A stretch of 64,000 bases of DNA from Cytophagales bacterium (GCA_013298505.1 JAAFHY010000001.1:124001-188000); one strand, 5' to 3'. Positions 53,939 through 63,839 are shown, numbered from the stretch's first letter. Made by a program: numbers and translations. Notes: a model not told the origin generated them from the letters alone.

Positions 53939-54820
53939 ATGCCCAAAAAAATCGCCTTCGTTACCTGTTCCACCAAGCCAGAGTTTGCCAGCGATGATAT
54001 TCCTGTCGTGGATTTGCTACAGTCGAAGGGCACAGAGGTGCAACCACTTCCGTGGGATGCAGAGTCTGATCAATGGAAGGCTTTTGATTTAGTGGTGATC
54101 CGTTCGTGTTGGAACTACCACCTCCATCCAGAAAAGTTTATGCAATGGCTTGATCAAATGGAAAGCCAAAAGGTGAAGTTGTTCAATTCAGCAAAAACGG
54201 TGAGATGGAATCTTCACAAAGGATATTTAAAGGAGCTCGAACAAAAAGGTGTTCCGCTACCAGAAACCATTTGGCTTAAAAAAGGGAAGGGTGCAAATCT
54301 TTCTCAGTTGATAACGGAAAAGAACTGGGAGAAGGCTGTGGTGAAGCCTGCCATCTCGGCCACGGCCTTCAATACCTTTTTAGTTTCACATGCAGAAAAT
54401 GAACAGCAGCAACAGAAATTTGCTGAACAACTTTTCAGTGCAGATACGTTAATTCAAAAGTTCATGCCCGAAGTGCAACAAGAAGGAGAATGGTCATTGA
54501 TTTTCTTCGATAAGAAATTTAGTCATTCGGTGATAAAGCGGCCTACGTCAAAAGATTTTCGCGTCCAAAATGATTTTGGCGGAAGTGCTGAACTTGCTTC
54601 TCCACCTCCTTTTGCATTGGAACAGGCACAAAAAGTTCTTTTAATGATTGATGAACCACTCCTTTATACGAGAGTAGATGGGGTTATTTCTAACAATCAA
54701 TTTTTGTTGATGGAATTAGAGTTGATTGAGCCGATGTTGTTTTTAGCCGATGAAAAAGATGCTGGTGAAAGATTTGCAAATTCTATTATTGAAAAATGTC
54801 GTGGTGCTATCACCCCTTAG
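53939..54820 (+). CDS. ATP-grasp enzyme, glutathione-synthetase-like
   Basis: A 293-residue ATP-grasp ligase. The N-terminal part (KKIAFVTCSTKPEFASDDIPVVDLLQSKG; DLVVIRSCWNYHLHPEKFMQWLDQ) is followed by the ATP-binding block KAVVKPAISATAFNTFLV, GEWSLIFFDKKFSHSVIKRP, RVQNDFGGSAELASPP and the metal site YTRVDGVISNNQFLLMELELIEP. This group contains the DcsG-like and prokaryotic glutathione-synthetase-like proteins; the substrates joined here are unknown. The frame opens at TTG 53927, but MPKKIAFVTC at 53939 is the natural start. The end overlaps the convergent TMEM175-like gene by 11 bases. Confidence 0.85.
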   Translation: MPKKIAFVTCSTKPEFASDDIPVVDLLQSKGTEVQPLPWDAESDQWKAFDLVVIRSCWNYHLHPEKFMQWLDQMESQKVKLFNSAKTVRWNLHKGYLKELEQKGVPLPETIWLKKGKGANLSQLITEKNWEKAVVKPAISATAFNTFLVSHAENEQQQQKFAEQLFSADTLIQKFMPEVQQEGEWSLIFFDKKFSHSVIKRPTSKDFRVQNDFGGSAELASPPPFALEQAQKVLLMIDEPLLYTRVDGVISNNQFLLMELELIEPMLFLADEKDAGERFANSIIEKCRGAITP

Positions 54821-55430
54821 CCAGCCTCTCCTTTTTATCAAACCTTCGTTCTGATATTCCTTGCACAATAAAAATCAGAATAAATAAAAACCTTGCCGTC
54901 CAAGGCTCCACAAACTCGAGAGGTATGGAGAGTGCCCAAATGATTGGTGCGATGATAATGCGCGTACGCAGCCTGCCCACAACTAATGGTGTAAGTATTT
55001 CGCTGTGTCCTTCCTTGCGAACAATATAGTTGAGCATAAAAAGGTTTAAAAGACCAATTGCTACAAGATTGACACAATAGAAAATAAATGGGCCATGCTC
55101 TCTAAAATACTTAGCATAAAAAGCAGTGGAAAAAGGAAGCAGCACAATAGACATCAACAACCACACATTGAGCCACAGCAAGCGATTGTCATAGCTTTTT
55201 ACAAACCCTGCCAATGTAAGATGAAGCCGCCAGTACAGTGCGGTAACTAAAAAGCTAATAATAAATCCAATAAAGCTTGGGATTAGCCTTGCTAAAACTC
55301 CCCAGGTACCGAACTCTTCAAGTGCCTCAGGTGATGGGATTTTTATTTCTAATATTAATAGTGTCATCGCGATGGCAAATACAGCATCGCAAAAATTATT
55401 GATTCGGTCGTTGGGAAAGCGGTTGAGCAT
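54810..55430 (-). CDS. TMEM175/DUF1211-family putative potassium channel
   Basis: A 206-residue membrane protein with six helices. The first helix has the family motif in the form RINNFCDAVFAIAMTLLILEIK; bacterial TMEM175 channels normally show R-x3-FSD, so Ser is replaced by Cys here. LYWRLHLTLAGFVKSYDNRLLWLN in the third helix region is also family-typical. Bacterial members are tetrameric potassium channels; selectivity cannot be judged from the sequence. Confidence 0.88.
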   Translation of the reverse strand: MLNRFPNDRINNFCDAVFAIAMTLLILEIKIPSPEALEEFGTWGVLARLIPSFIGFIISFLVTALYWRLHLTLAGFVKSYDNRLLWLNVWLLMSIVLLPFSTAFYAKYFREHGPFIFYCVNLVAIGLLNLFMLNYIVRKEGHSEILTPLVVGRLRTRIIIAPIIWALSIPLEFVEPWTARFLFILIFIVQGISERRFDKKERLAKG

Positions 55431-55503
55431 ACCGAAATATACAAGTCCTTTCTAAAAAACGGCCTATCGCCTGCAACCTTTCTTGATAAGTCATCGTCTA
55501 ATA

Positions 55504-55518
55504 CCTAAATCTCTTAGG
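55504..55518. promoter_or_regulatory. Candidate PadR operator
   Basis: CCTAA-ATCTC-TTAGG, a perfect inverted repeat 14 bases before the PadR start codon. PadR regulators often bind just upstream of their own gene. Five-base arms are short, so the call is weak. Confidence 0.35.
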
Positions 55519-55531
55519 CAATAAGACTATT

Positions 55532-55864
55532 ATGCATTCACCCGAACTATTAAAAGGCACGCTCCAAACCATTTTGCTAAAAGTATTGAAAGACCATGGC
55601 AGGATGTATGGGTATGAAATCACCCAGCGAGTAAAGGAACTTTCCGAAAGTCAGCTCTTGCTTACGGAGGGGGCGCTTTACCCTGCTTTACACAAACTGG
55701 AGGCCGAAGGGATTTTAAAAACAGAAACGGTGATGATCGGAAAACGAGTACGGAAGTATTATTCACTTACCAGCACAGGTCGCTCGTTAGCAAAAGATCG
55801 TGTAGAAGAATTAGTTGATTTTATTAAAACCATGAGTAATGTGTTGCAAGTAAAACTCGCCTGA
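55532..55864 (+). CDS. PadR-family transcriptional regulator
   Basis: A 110-residue winged-helix regulator: ELLKGTLQTILLKVLKDHGRMYGYEITQRVKEL, then LLTEGALYPALHKLEAEGILKTET with the YPALHKLE recognition helix, and a wing with GKRVRKYYSLTSTGR. It is followed one base later by the permease gene, with which it surely forms an operon. PadR-permease pairs are common in Bacteroidota; the regulator likely represses the permease. Confidence 0.93.
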   Translation: MHSPELLKGTLQTILLKVLKDHGRMYGYEITQRVKELSESQLLLTEGALYPALHKLEAEGILKTETVMIGKRVRKYYSLTSTGRSLAKDRVEELVDFIKTMSNVLQVKLA

Positions 55865-55865
55865 T

Positions 55866-58592
55866 ATGGCAGCGTTGACTAAAGACCATATCGACTACAT
55901 CATCAAAGACCTGAACTACCGCGGCATTGTAGCCGAGGAGATTGAGAATGAATTAACCGATCACATCTGTTCAGTCACGGAAGCTGAAATGGAGAAAGGC
56001 AAAAAATTCATTGAAGCCTATCACGAAGTATTAAAATCATTTGGCCACACCAGCGGCCTTCGCGAAATACAGAAGCAAACATTGAAAGTTGAAAATCAAA
56101 AAGCTACCATTATGCTAAAAAACTATCTCACCATCGCTTTCCGCAATCTGCGCAAGCAAAGCTTTTATTCCTTTATCAACATTGGGGGATTAGCCGTTGG
56201 TGTAGCTGCCTGCTTGGTCATTGTGCTGTTTATCATTGATGAATTGGGTTACGATAAATACAATACAAAAGCCGATCGCATCTTTCGCATTGATAATGAA
56301 ATCAAGTTTGGTGGAAACTACTATCACATCAACACCAGTTCGGCACCCGCTGCGCACACATTATTACAAGACTATCCCGAGATTGAATCAACGGTTCGCT
56401 TTCGTAGCTATGGATCATACTTAGTGAAGACAGGAGAAGGGGTAGAAGGCATCAAGGAAAGCAATGTAATTTGGACGGACAGTACATTTTTTAAAATTTT
56501 CTCTATACCCGTTCTTGAAGGCGACCCGACCACTGCTTTAAAGGAGCCAGCCAGCATCGCCATCAGCCAACGCACCGCCCAAAAGTATTTTCCAAATAAA
56601 AGTGCATTAGGCCAATCATTGATTTTAGATAATAAATATAATGCCAAGGTCACGGCTGTTTTCAAAGATATTCCCTCCGCATCGCATTTTCATTTCGATA
56701 TTCTGATCTCTATGATTGGAGATTGGCCTGTGGCAAGAGAAGCACGCTCAACCGTATTTCTCAGCAACAATTTTCCAACCTACGTACTCTTGAAAGAAGA
56801 TGCCGATGCTAAGGCATTGGAAGCAAAACTTCCTGGCTTTGTGGCAAAATACATTGGTCCGCAATTAGCACAAATATTGGGTGGCGATTTTACGATAGAG
56901 AAATTCCGTGCGTCTGGAAATAAATTTGACATGAGCTTGATACCCCTCACAAATATTCATCTTCGCTCTGACTTGAAGGGCGAGTTTGAACCGAATGGCA
57001 GCATTACTTATGTTTATCTGCTTAGCACAGTAGCATTATTTATATTGGTCATTGCCTGTATCAATTTCATGAACCTGTCCACTGCACGCTCCAGCAATCG
57101 CGCCAAAGAGGTAGGGGTGCGCAAAGTAATGGGGTCATTGCGTTCTCATCTCGTGCGACAGTTCTTAACAGAGTCTACTTTGATTACACTGTTCGCTTTC
57201 GTCCTAGCAATTGGTGTCGCGTATTTGATGCTTCCTGTATTTAATAACCTCGCGCTAAAGCAACTTACTATTCCTTTTGGCAGTTCATTCTTTTACCTAT
57301 TGCTCATCAGTGCTGCTCTTTTCGTTGGAGTGTTGGCAGGTCTTTACCCGTCCTTTTTTCTTTCAGCTTTCAAGCCTGTACATGTTTTGAAGGGGCACGT
57401 TGCATTAGGAATGAAAAGTGGGTTCATAAGAAGTGCGTTGGTGGTATTTCAATTTGTGATTTCTATTTTCCTGATTGTTGGAGCGATTACTGTTAATCGT
57501 CAATTGACTTACATCCAAAACAAGAAACTTGGTTTTGATAAAGAGCAAGTAATTATTGTGAGAGATGCGTATGCGCTTCGCCCAAACAAAGTCGAGACAT
57601 TTAAAAACGAAGTGTTAAAAAACAGCTCGATCCAGAATGGAAGCATTTCTGGCTTTCTACCAGTGGAAAGTGAAAATTCAGGGCGCAACGATAACTCCTA
57701 TTGGAAAGAAGGAAATGAACCTACTACAGAAAACTTGGTGAGCATGCAAGACTGGAGAGCTGATTATGATTACATCAAAACATTCGGCATGAAAATCAAA
57801 ATGGGCCGTGGTTTTTCAAATGAATTTCCTTCCGATTCATCAGCAGTAATCCTAAACGAAGCGGCTGTTCAGCATTTCGAGTTGGGCGATGACCCCATTG
57901 GTAAAAAGATAAGCACATTCCGCGGGCAGCGACCTGATGGTTCTCCTGACCCCAACCAAACAAAGTCGTGGACAGTGATTGGCGTAGTTGAAAATTTTCA
58001 TTTCTCTACCCTGCGCGAAGGGATTACTTCGCTTGGGCTGTTCTTAGACAAAAGTGATGGCTTTGTGAGTTTTCGCGTCAATGCAGGCAACCCTCAGGAT
58101 ATCATTCGATCAATCGAAAAAGTCTGGAAAGGGTTAGCACCCGATCAGCCTTTCCAGTATTCATTCTTAGATGAAGATTTTGGAAAGATGTATGCCTCCG
58201 AACAGCGATTGGGGAAAATCTTTACCGTGTTCGCTGGTCTGGCCATCATCATCGCGTGCCTTGGTTTATTTGCCCTCACGGCTTTCACCGCTGAACAAAG
58301 AACAAAAGAAATCGGAATTAGAAAAGTACTGGGTGCCAGCGTGAGCAGCATTGTGGTATTACTCTCCAAAGAGTTTGGAAAATTGATTCTCATTGCGTTC
58401 GTCATCGCCACACCCATCGCGTGGTTTGGCGTGGACTGGTGGCTGAAAAGCTACACCTACAAAACAGAAGTAGGTGTGATGGTGTATATTTTAGCCGGGG
58501 CGTTCGCTTTTATCATTGCGTGGATTACGATGGGGTACCAATCCATAAGGGCGGCCAGCTCCGATCCAGTGAAGAGTTTAAGGAGTGAGTAG
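55866..58592 (+). CDS. FtsX-type ABC transporter permease with N-terminal prefix domain
   Basis: A 908-residue permease. The first 80 residues form a soluble prefix domain (IDYIIKDLNYRGIVAEEIENELTDHICSVTEAEMEKGKKFIEAYHEVLKSFG) that the 832-residue permease at 31.4 kb lacks; this matches the 'permease prefix domain' type of PadR-linked transporters. Then follow NYLTIAFRNLRKQSFYSFINIGGLAVGVAACLVIVLF, a periplasmic core, the FtsX unit (CINFMNLSTARSSNRAKEVGVRKVMGS), a second core and the final QRTKEIGIRKVLGASVSSIVVLLSKEF. No ATPase gene is adjacent. Confidence 0.9.
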   Translation: MAALTKDHIDYIIKDLNYRGIVAEEIENELTDHICSVTEAEMEKGKKFIEAYHEVLKSFGHTSGLREIQKQTLKVENQKATIMLKNYLTIAFRNLRKQSFYSFINIGGLAVGVAACLVIVLFIIDELGYDKYNTKADRIFRIDNEIKFGGNYYHINTSSAPAAHTLLQDYPEIESTVRFRSYGSYLVKTGEGVEGIKESNVIWTDSTFFKIFSIPVLEGDPTTALKEPASIAISQRTAQKYFPNKSALGQSLILDNKYNAKVTAVFKDIPSASHFHFDILISMIGDWPVAREARSTVFLSNNFPTYVLLKEDADAKALEAKLPGFVAKYIGPQLAQILGGDFTIEKFRASGNKFDMSLIPLTNIHLRSDLKGEFEPNGSITYVYLLSTVALFILVIACINFMNLSTARSSNRAKEVGVRKVMGSLRSHLVRQFLTESTLITLFAFVLAIGVAYLMLPVFNNLALKQLTIPFGSSFFYLLLISAALFVGVLAGLYPSFFLSAFKPVHVLKGHVALGMKSGFIRSALVVFQFVISIFLIVGAITVNRQLTYIQNKKLGFDKEQVIIVRDAYALRPNKVETFKNEVLKNSSIQNGSISGFLPVESENSGRNDNSYWKEGNEPTTENLVSMQDWRADYDYIKTFGMKIKMGRGFSNEFPSDSSAVILNEAAVQHFELGDDPIGKKISTFRGQRPDGSPDPNQTKSWTVIGVVENFHFSTLREGITSLGLFLDKSDGFVSFRVNAGNPQDIIRSIEKVWKGLAPDQPFQYSFLDEDFGKMYASEQRLGKIFTVFAGLAIIIACLGLFALTAFTAEQRTKEIGIRKVLGASVSSIVVLLSKEFGKLILIAFVIATPIAWFGVDWWLKSYTYKTEVGVMVYILAGAFAFIIAWITMGYQSIRAASSDPVKSLRSE

Positions 58593-58606
58593 AGCAATTG
58601 TCAATT

Positions 58607-59440
58607 TTACCTCCTATACCTCACCAGCGCTGCCGCCTGGCCAATCCAATTGTCGCGGCCTATGCGGTCGGGGAAAAATTTGATGGAAGAGGTAACGTAG
58701 TCGATCGTTTGGGGTGTAAACTCGCTGATTTGCTTAAAAGTGTAAATGCCAATGGAGTTCAGCTTGCCTTCTAGCACAGGTCCTATGCCCGATATCATCT
58801 GTAGGTCGTCTTTGTTTTTTTCTGGCACTTGGTCGAACACCACCTCGGCCGGCTTTCGCTTAGGCGTGTGCAGTTGCTCTAGCTCTTGCTTTAGGCCGTT
58901 GGTTATCATCTTCTCGTTGGCCAGTTGCGCTTCGAGCTGTTTTATCTGAATAGAATACCGGCCCAGCTCTACATCGGCCAACTGTACCTTGGGGCGCACG
59001 TTGTGAACTTCCTCTTTCAAAATGGCAATGGTCTCGTCTTTTTCTTGTAGTGCCGCCTTTAGTTTATGGCTCTCTTCTGCCACTCGTTGCGCGTGTGCCT
59101 TAAATTCGGTTTGGGCTGCAGCTAGTTTGGCTTCTGCTTTGCGCAAGCGTTCAGTTATTTCCGCAATCTGTGTTTGATTGTAGTTGTTTTCTTCGAGCGA
59201 TGCACCCGCGGTGTGCTTAAGTTGATCTATACTTACTTGCCGTTGGTACCAAGCGATGGCAAAGCCAATTAATACCGCCACCAACAGCATAATCGAGATT
59301 TCAACTATGGCCATGCCCGCTTGTTGAGGGTTTGCTTGGGCAGGGTTTGCGGTTACGCCTTTTAAGCCTAACAAATACCATTGCGAGGCCACTAGGCACC
59401 AAACAAAAAAGCCTACAATCAGCGAATAGGTAAGTTTCAT
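58607..59440 (-). CDS. Membrane-anchored coiled-coil protein with C-terminal HhH-like domain
   Basis: A 277-residue protein with two N-terminal helices (YSLIVGFFVWCLVASQWYLLGL and AIVEISIMLLVAVLIGFAIAW), a coiled coil (about 80-195, ITERLRKAEAKLAAAQTEFKAHAQRVAEE) and a C-terminal helix-hairpin-helix-like domain (DDLQMISGIGPVLEGKLNSIGIYTFKQISEFTPQTIDYV). The last domain resembles the DUF4332/HhH-type tails on bacterial membrane or ribosomal-protein-linked proteins; its ligand is unknown. Fifteen bases separate it from the convergent permease gene. Confidence 0.8.
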   Translation of the reverse strand: MKLTYSLIVGFFVWCLVASQWYLLGLKGVTANPAQANPQQAGMAIVEISIMLLVAVLIGFAIAWYQRQVSIDQLKHTAGASLEENNYNQTQIAEITERLRKAEAKLAAAQTEFKAHAQRVAEESHKLKAALQEKDETIAILKEEVHNVRPKVQLADVELGRYSIQIKQLEAQLANEKMITNGLKQELEQLHTPKRKPAEVVFDQVPEKNKDDLQMISGIGPVLEGKLNSIGIYTFKQISEFTPQTIDYVTSSIKFFPDRIGRDNWIGQAAALVRYRR

Positions 59441-59669
59441 TTTTGAATTTGAAAGTTATCCACGAAACTACTAAAAATTCGGAGAACACGCTGTTCTACG
59501 AGTAAACGAGATCGAATGACGGTATTGGATTTTAGCCTCTCTTACCTAAACAACCTATTCAGTTGGCGCAACTTAACAAACACTCTTTCGTGCATACCCA
59601 TCCTTCAAAAAAGTACATTTTAGTTCATTCATATTAGTCGCTACTTTTACTCCTTACTATTTTTTAACT

Positions 59670-60008
59670 ATGAACCTTGTAGAGCAATTTAATTCGTACC
59701 GCAGCCAGATGAACGAAAAGATCATGGCGGCCGATAACCTCATCATCAAACGCATTTTTAACCTCGATACCAACGCCTACCAAGCGGGGGCGCTAGATGT
59801 AAAATCGAAGGAGTTGATCGGGCTTACCTGCTCATTAGTTTTGCGCTGCGATGACTGCGTAAAATATCATTTGGGCAAGTGCAAAGAGGTGGGCTTCTCT
59901 ACAGCCGAAGTGCATGAAGCAATGGGCGTGGCCACACTCGTGGGCGGAACAATAGTAGTACCGCATTTGCGCAGGGCGTTTGAATATTGGGACGAACTTT
60001 CAAAGTAA
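59670..60008 (+). CDS. Carboxymuconolactone decarboxylase / AhpD-like protein
   Basis: A 112-residue helical protein. The AhpD-type redox motif CDDCVKYHLGKC (CxxC then His) is present after LIGLTCSLVLR, which suggests peroxidase-linked or disulfide chemistry rather than ring decarboxylation. The C-terminal STAEVHEAMGVATLVGGTIVVPHLRRAFEYWDEL is family-typical. The upstream 230 bases hold no gene and no clear promoter. It starts a likely operon with the next gene, one base away. Confidence 0.9.
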   Translation: MNLVEQFNSYRSQMNEKIMAADNLIIKRIFNLDTNAYQAGALDVKSKELIGLTCSLVLRCDDCVKYHLGKCKEVGFSTAEVHEAMGVATLVGGTIVVPHLRRAFEYWDELSK

Positions 60009-60009
60009 T

Positions 60010-60405
60010 ATGTTCAAGCGCGATTTAGATGCCGAGCGTCAGTGGAACACGCTCTTGCTGACCATTGAAACTGAGATCAGCAAAAAGCCAAAAGACTTGA
60101 ACGAAATCCTCTTTCTGATTGGCGTGCAAGAATTAGGCAGGGGCGCACAGCGTTTTAGCAAAGAAGAAAAGCAAGATTTAATGCATATTGCCATTTGCAA
60201 AGTGCTTAGTCTGGCCGGGTACTACGAGCTTGAAGGGCAAGACAAAGAAGGCTGGCCCCATTGGAAGTTAATCAAGAAACTGCCTCACTTTGATTTGCTT
60301 GAACAGGAGAAACTTTTGAAAAGCCACGTGATCGAATATTTTGAAAAGGAGTATGGTTGGGTCATTTTTACTTCACCCATTGGGGAAACCGAAAGTGATA
60401 ATTGA
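60010..60405 (+). CDS. Conserved hypothetical protein, 131 aa
   Basis: A soluble, mostly helical protein (MFKRDLDAERQWNTLLLTIETEISKKPKDLNEILFLIGVQELG). The middle block KEEKQDLMHIAICKVLSLAGYYELEGQDKEGWPHWKLIKKLP is conserved in Bacteroidota as I recall it. The ATG at 60010, right after the stop of the AhpD-like gene, is preferred to 59980. No function is known to me; translational coupling to the AhpD-like gene is likely. Confidence 0.75.
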   Translation: MFKRDLDAERQWNTLLLTIETEISKKPKDLNEILFLIGVQELGRGAQRFSKEEKQDLMHIAICKVLSLAGYYELEGQDKEGWPHWKLIKKLPHFDLLEQEKLLKSHVIEYFEKEYGWVIFTSPIGETESDN

Positions 60406-60470
60406 CGGCATTTCTAAAATACCAATGAATTCGACCAACAACAGTCTCGTTTCTCCGTAACTAGTAGTGT

Positions 60471-63400
60471 ATGAATGATGGGCTAAACGATATTCATAAA
60501 AAGGTTACCGCTTATAGGCGCAAATATTATTTAAACCTATTTGTAAAGGGCAGCCTGCTTACTGCCACATTGGTTCTTGGCTACTTTGTGCTTGCTAGCT
60601 TAGTAGAATACAACCTGTGGCTTGGCAGGGGGGCGCGGTTACTCATCTTCCTCACGTTTTTTTTGTTTGCAGCTTTCTGTGTGTTCGTTTTTTTAAAAGT
60701 GCCTCTCGTCTGGTGGTTTTATAAGCGCGGCTTAGGCGAAGAGCAAAGCGCCCGCCTTATCGGAAATCACTTTCCCGAAATTTCAGATCGCCTTCTTAAC
60801 GTAATTCAACTTGAAGCAACAGCTTCGGGTTCATTAGCGCAAGCGGGTATTTTGCAAAAGGCCAATTCGTTCAAAAATATTTCGTTCGAGTCGGCCATCA
60901 ACTTAAAAGACAACCTGCGCTATCTTAAATATTTTGGAATTACCCTTGCCATCATTGCTTCGCTTATTTTGGTCGACCGAAGTATTTTTACACAAAGCGC
61001 AAAACGGATTGTTCAGTTCAACCAAGAGTTCTCTCCCCAAGCGCCCTTTGCGTTTAACATCGATGCTCAAAAGCTTTCGGCTTTCTTTAATGAAGATTTT
61101 CTACTCGAACTAACCCTAGCCGGAAACTCCCTTCCCGAAAACGCATACCTCCTCATTGGCACACAACGCTGGAAAATGGTATCTGCTGGCAATGGAAACT
61201 TTAACTATCTGTTTGAAAAGTTTCAAACCGAAACTCCTTTTCAAATTGAAGCGGCTGGATTTTACTCGCCCACCTACACTATTACACTTATCAACCGGCC
61301 GGAGCTTACAAAAATAAATGTGCAGCTTTCGTTTCCTTCTTACTTGGGCAAAAAACAAGAGCTGCTCACCAATGCCGGAAACCTAGAGATACCGGAAGGA
61401 ACAACAGTAACTTGGAAAATAGGCGCAGCCAATACCAACACAGCGGCTATCTCTTTTGCTTCGGTACCCGGAGAAAACAAAATGGGATTGGTAGACGATC
61501 AACTCTTTCAGTTTAGCAAAAATCTAAAAGACCCCGATCAGTATTCTATCTCGCTCGAAAACGAAAAAAGCAAAAACAAAGAAGCGATTATTTATTCCAT
61601 TGGCATTATTAAAGATCAGCACCCGCAAATTGTGGTAGACAGGCTCCAAGATTCTACCCTTTATAAAAACATTTTACTGGGCGGATCCATATCAGACGAT
61701 TATGGGCTTACTGCTTTGCGGATAAATTATCAGATCAGTAGGGGGCGAGAAGAAGAGCCTCTCAAATCCATTTTCATTCCGATGGCATCTACGCGCAGCC
61801 AACAAAATTTCTTTTACCAATGGAACCTCGACTCGATTAAGTTAAAACCAGGCGATAAACTCAATTACCATTTGCAAGTGTGGGACAACGATGGCGTAAA
61901 CGGAAGAAAATCGACTCGCTCGGCAAACTATCTTTTTTCGCTCCCTGGCGAAGAAGAACTAAAAACCGAAATCTCAAAATCGCAGCAAGCAGCAGAAAGC
62001 AAAATAGATCAAAGCCTAAAAAAAGCCAAAGACCTTAAAGAGTCGATCGACCAAGCGCAAGAAAAGCTAAAGGGCAAGCAAAATTTAGATTGGCAAGACA
62101 AAAAAATGCTTGAGCAGCTCATCGAACAAAAAGAGAAATTAGACAATGCCATCAAAGACCTTCAAAAAGAAAACAACCTACTCGAACAAAAGAAAGAAAC
62201 CTTCTCGGAAGAGAGCGAACGCATAAAGGAAAAATCTAAGCAGATTCAAAAAATCATGAACGAGCTGCTCGATGAAGAAACCAAAAAACTATTTCAAGAA
62301 TTAGAAAAGTTATTGAAAGAAAATGCCGACCCATCGCAAATGCAAAAGTTGCTCGATAAGATGGATCGCAAAGAAATCAATATGGAAAAAGAATTGGAGA
62401 GAACCCTCGAACTATTCAAGCAACTTCAATATGATTATAAACTAGAGCAAGCGATTGACGAGCTAAAGCAACAAACCGAAAAACAAGAAAATCTATTAGA
62501 GAAAACCCAAGAAGCAGCTGGAGAAAAACCCGAAAAACAAGAAGGGAAGAATCAAGATAAAACTGGCGATAAGCAGAGTGAAAACAGCGATGGCCAAAAA
62601 GAAAAGCCTAGCACAGAAGAGTTGGCCCAAGAGCAAGATGACCTGCAAAAGAAGAACGAAGAGTTTAAAAAAACCTTAGACGAGCTAGAGAAAATGGGCG
62701 AAGAGTTAGACTCCCCGCAAGACACACCGAGCAATCAGCAAATGCAAGAGCTTGACGATGCACAAGAGCAGAGCAAAGAGCAATTGAAGCAAGGGAAACC
62801 CAAGAAATCGGCTGAGCAGCAAAAAAAGGCCGTAAAACAAATGCAGCAAATGCAACAAAAACTAGAAGGCATGCAAAGTTCTATGGAGATGGAAATGGAC
62901 ATGGCCAATTTAGAAACCCTCCGCCAAATACTTCACGGCCTTATCAAGTTATCGTACGATGAAGAAACGTTGATGAAAGAGTTTAATCAAGTTCAACAGA
63001 CCGATCCTCGGTACGTAACACTTTCGCAGCAGCAATTAAAAGTAAAAGATGACGCTAAAGTATTGGAAGACAGCTTATTATCTCTTTCAAAGAAAGATCC
63101 CTTTCTCGGTTCAATTGTTACCAAAGAAGTGGGCGAGTTAAACGATCATTTAGATAAAGCTTCTTTAAATGTAAAAGAGCGGAAGAAAGGAAACGCCAGT
63201 TCTGAAATGCAATTTTCCATGACCAGTATAAACAACTTGGCACTTATGTTAAACGATCATTTTAATATGATGATGGACATGATGAAAAATGCCAAGCCCG
63301 GAGGCAAGGGAAAGAAAAAGGGAAGCCAAAAGCAACCCAACCTCGGAAAATTGCAGCAACAGCTAAACCAGCAAATGCAAGAATTAAAAAATGGTAACAA

Positions 63401-63839
63401 GAGCGGCCGCCAGCTTTCGGAAGAGTTTGCTAAAATGGCTGCCGAACAAGAACGCATCAGACGCGCGCTGCAAGAAATGCAAGAGAAGCTAAAGCAAGAA
63501 GGAGGGAAAATACCCGGTGGAGATTTGCCAGGGAAAATGGAACAAACAGAAATGGATTTAGTTAATAAGCAGATTACTGAACAAACCATAAAAAGACAAA
63601 ATGAAATAATTACCCGCTTACTCGAAGCTGAGAAATCAATGCGCGAACAAAACCAAGATCAGGAGCGAAGAGGAGAAACCGCAAAAGATTATACCCAAGA
63701 AATGCCAAAGGCTTTTGAAGAATACTTACGATTAAAAGAAAAAGAAGTAGAATTGTTGAAAACGATACCTCCAAGGTTATTTCCCTATTACAAAAAAGAG
63801 GTAAGCGAATATTTTAAACGAATAGGGACTAAAGATTAA
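60471..63839 (+). CDS. DUF4175-like large coiled-coil membrane protein
   Basis: A 1122-residue protein. Two N-terminal helices (LLTATLVLGYFVLASLVEY and LLIFLTFFLFAAFCVFVFL) and a third at about residue 160 are followed by a beta-rich region to residue 500 and then a very long Gln/Glu/Lys-rich coiled coil (500-1050) with little complexity, for example KKAVKQMQQMQQKLEGMQSS. The end ELLKTIPPRLFPYYKKEVSEYFKRI is structured. It matches the DUF4175 family of Bacteroidota and other phyla, which has no known function but a likely envelope role. An RsbW-like gene follows after 19 bases. Confidence 0.87.
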   Translation: MNDGLNDIHKKVTAYRRKYYLNLFVKGSLLTATLVLGYFVLASLVEYNLWLGRGARLLIFLTFFLFAAFCVFVFLKVPLVWWFYKRGLGEEQSARLIGNHFPEISDRLLNVIQLEATASGSLAQAGILQKANSFKNISFESAINLKDNLRYLKYFGITLAIIASLILVDRSIFTQSAKRIVQFNQEFSPQAPFAFNIDAQKLSAFFNEDFLLELTLAGNSLPENAYLLIGTQRWKMVSAGNGNFNYLFEKFQTETPFQIEAAGFYSPTYTITLINRPELTKINVQLSFPSYLGKKQELLTNAGNLEIPEGTTVTWKIGAANTNTAAISFASVPGENKMGLVDDQLFQFSKNLKDPDQYSISLENEKSKNKEAIIYSIGIIKDQHPQIVVDRLQDSTLYKNILLGGSISDDYGLTALRINYQISRGREEEPLKSIFIPMASTRSQQNFFYQWNLDSIKLKPGDKLNYHLQVWDNDGVNGRKSTRSANYLFSLPGEEELKTEISKSQQAAESKIDQSLKKAKDLKESIDQAQEKLKGKQNLDWQDKKMLEQLIEQKEKLDNAIKDLQKENNLLEQKKETFSEESERIKEKSKQIQKIMNELLDEETKKLFQELEKLLKENADPSQMQKLLDKMDRKEINMEKELERTLELFKQLQYDYKLEQAIDELKQQTEKQENLLEKTQEAAGEKPEKQEGKNQDKTGDKQSENSDGQKEKPSTEELAQEQDDLQKKNEEFKKTLDELEKMGEELDSPQDTPSNQQMQELDDAQEQSKEQLKQGKPKKSAEQQKKAVKQMQQMQQKLEGMQSSMEMEMDMANLETLRQILHGLIKLSYDEETLMKEFNQVQQTDPRYVTLSQQQLKVKDDAKVLEDSLLSLSKKDPFLGSIVTKEVGELNDHLDKASLNVKERKKGNASSEMQFSMTSINNLALMLNDHFNMMMDMMKNAKPGGKGKKKGSQKQPNLGKLQQQLNQQMQELKNGNKSGRQLSEEFAKMAAEQERIRRALQEMQEKLKQEGGKIPGGDLPGKMEQTEMDLVNKQITEQTIKRQNEIITRLLEAEKSMREQNQDQERRGETAKDYTQEMPKAFEEYLRLKEKEVELLKTIPPRLFPYYKKEVSEYFKRIGTKD

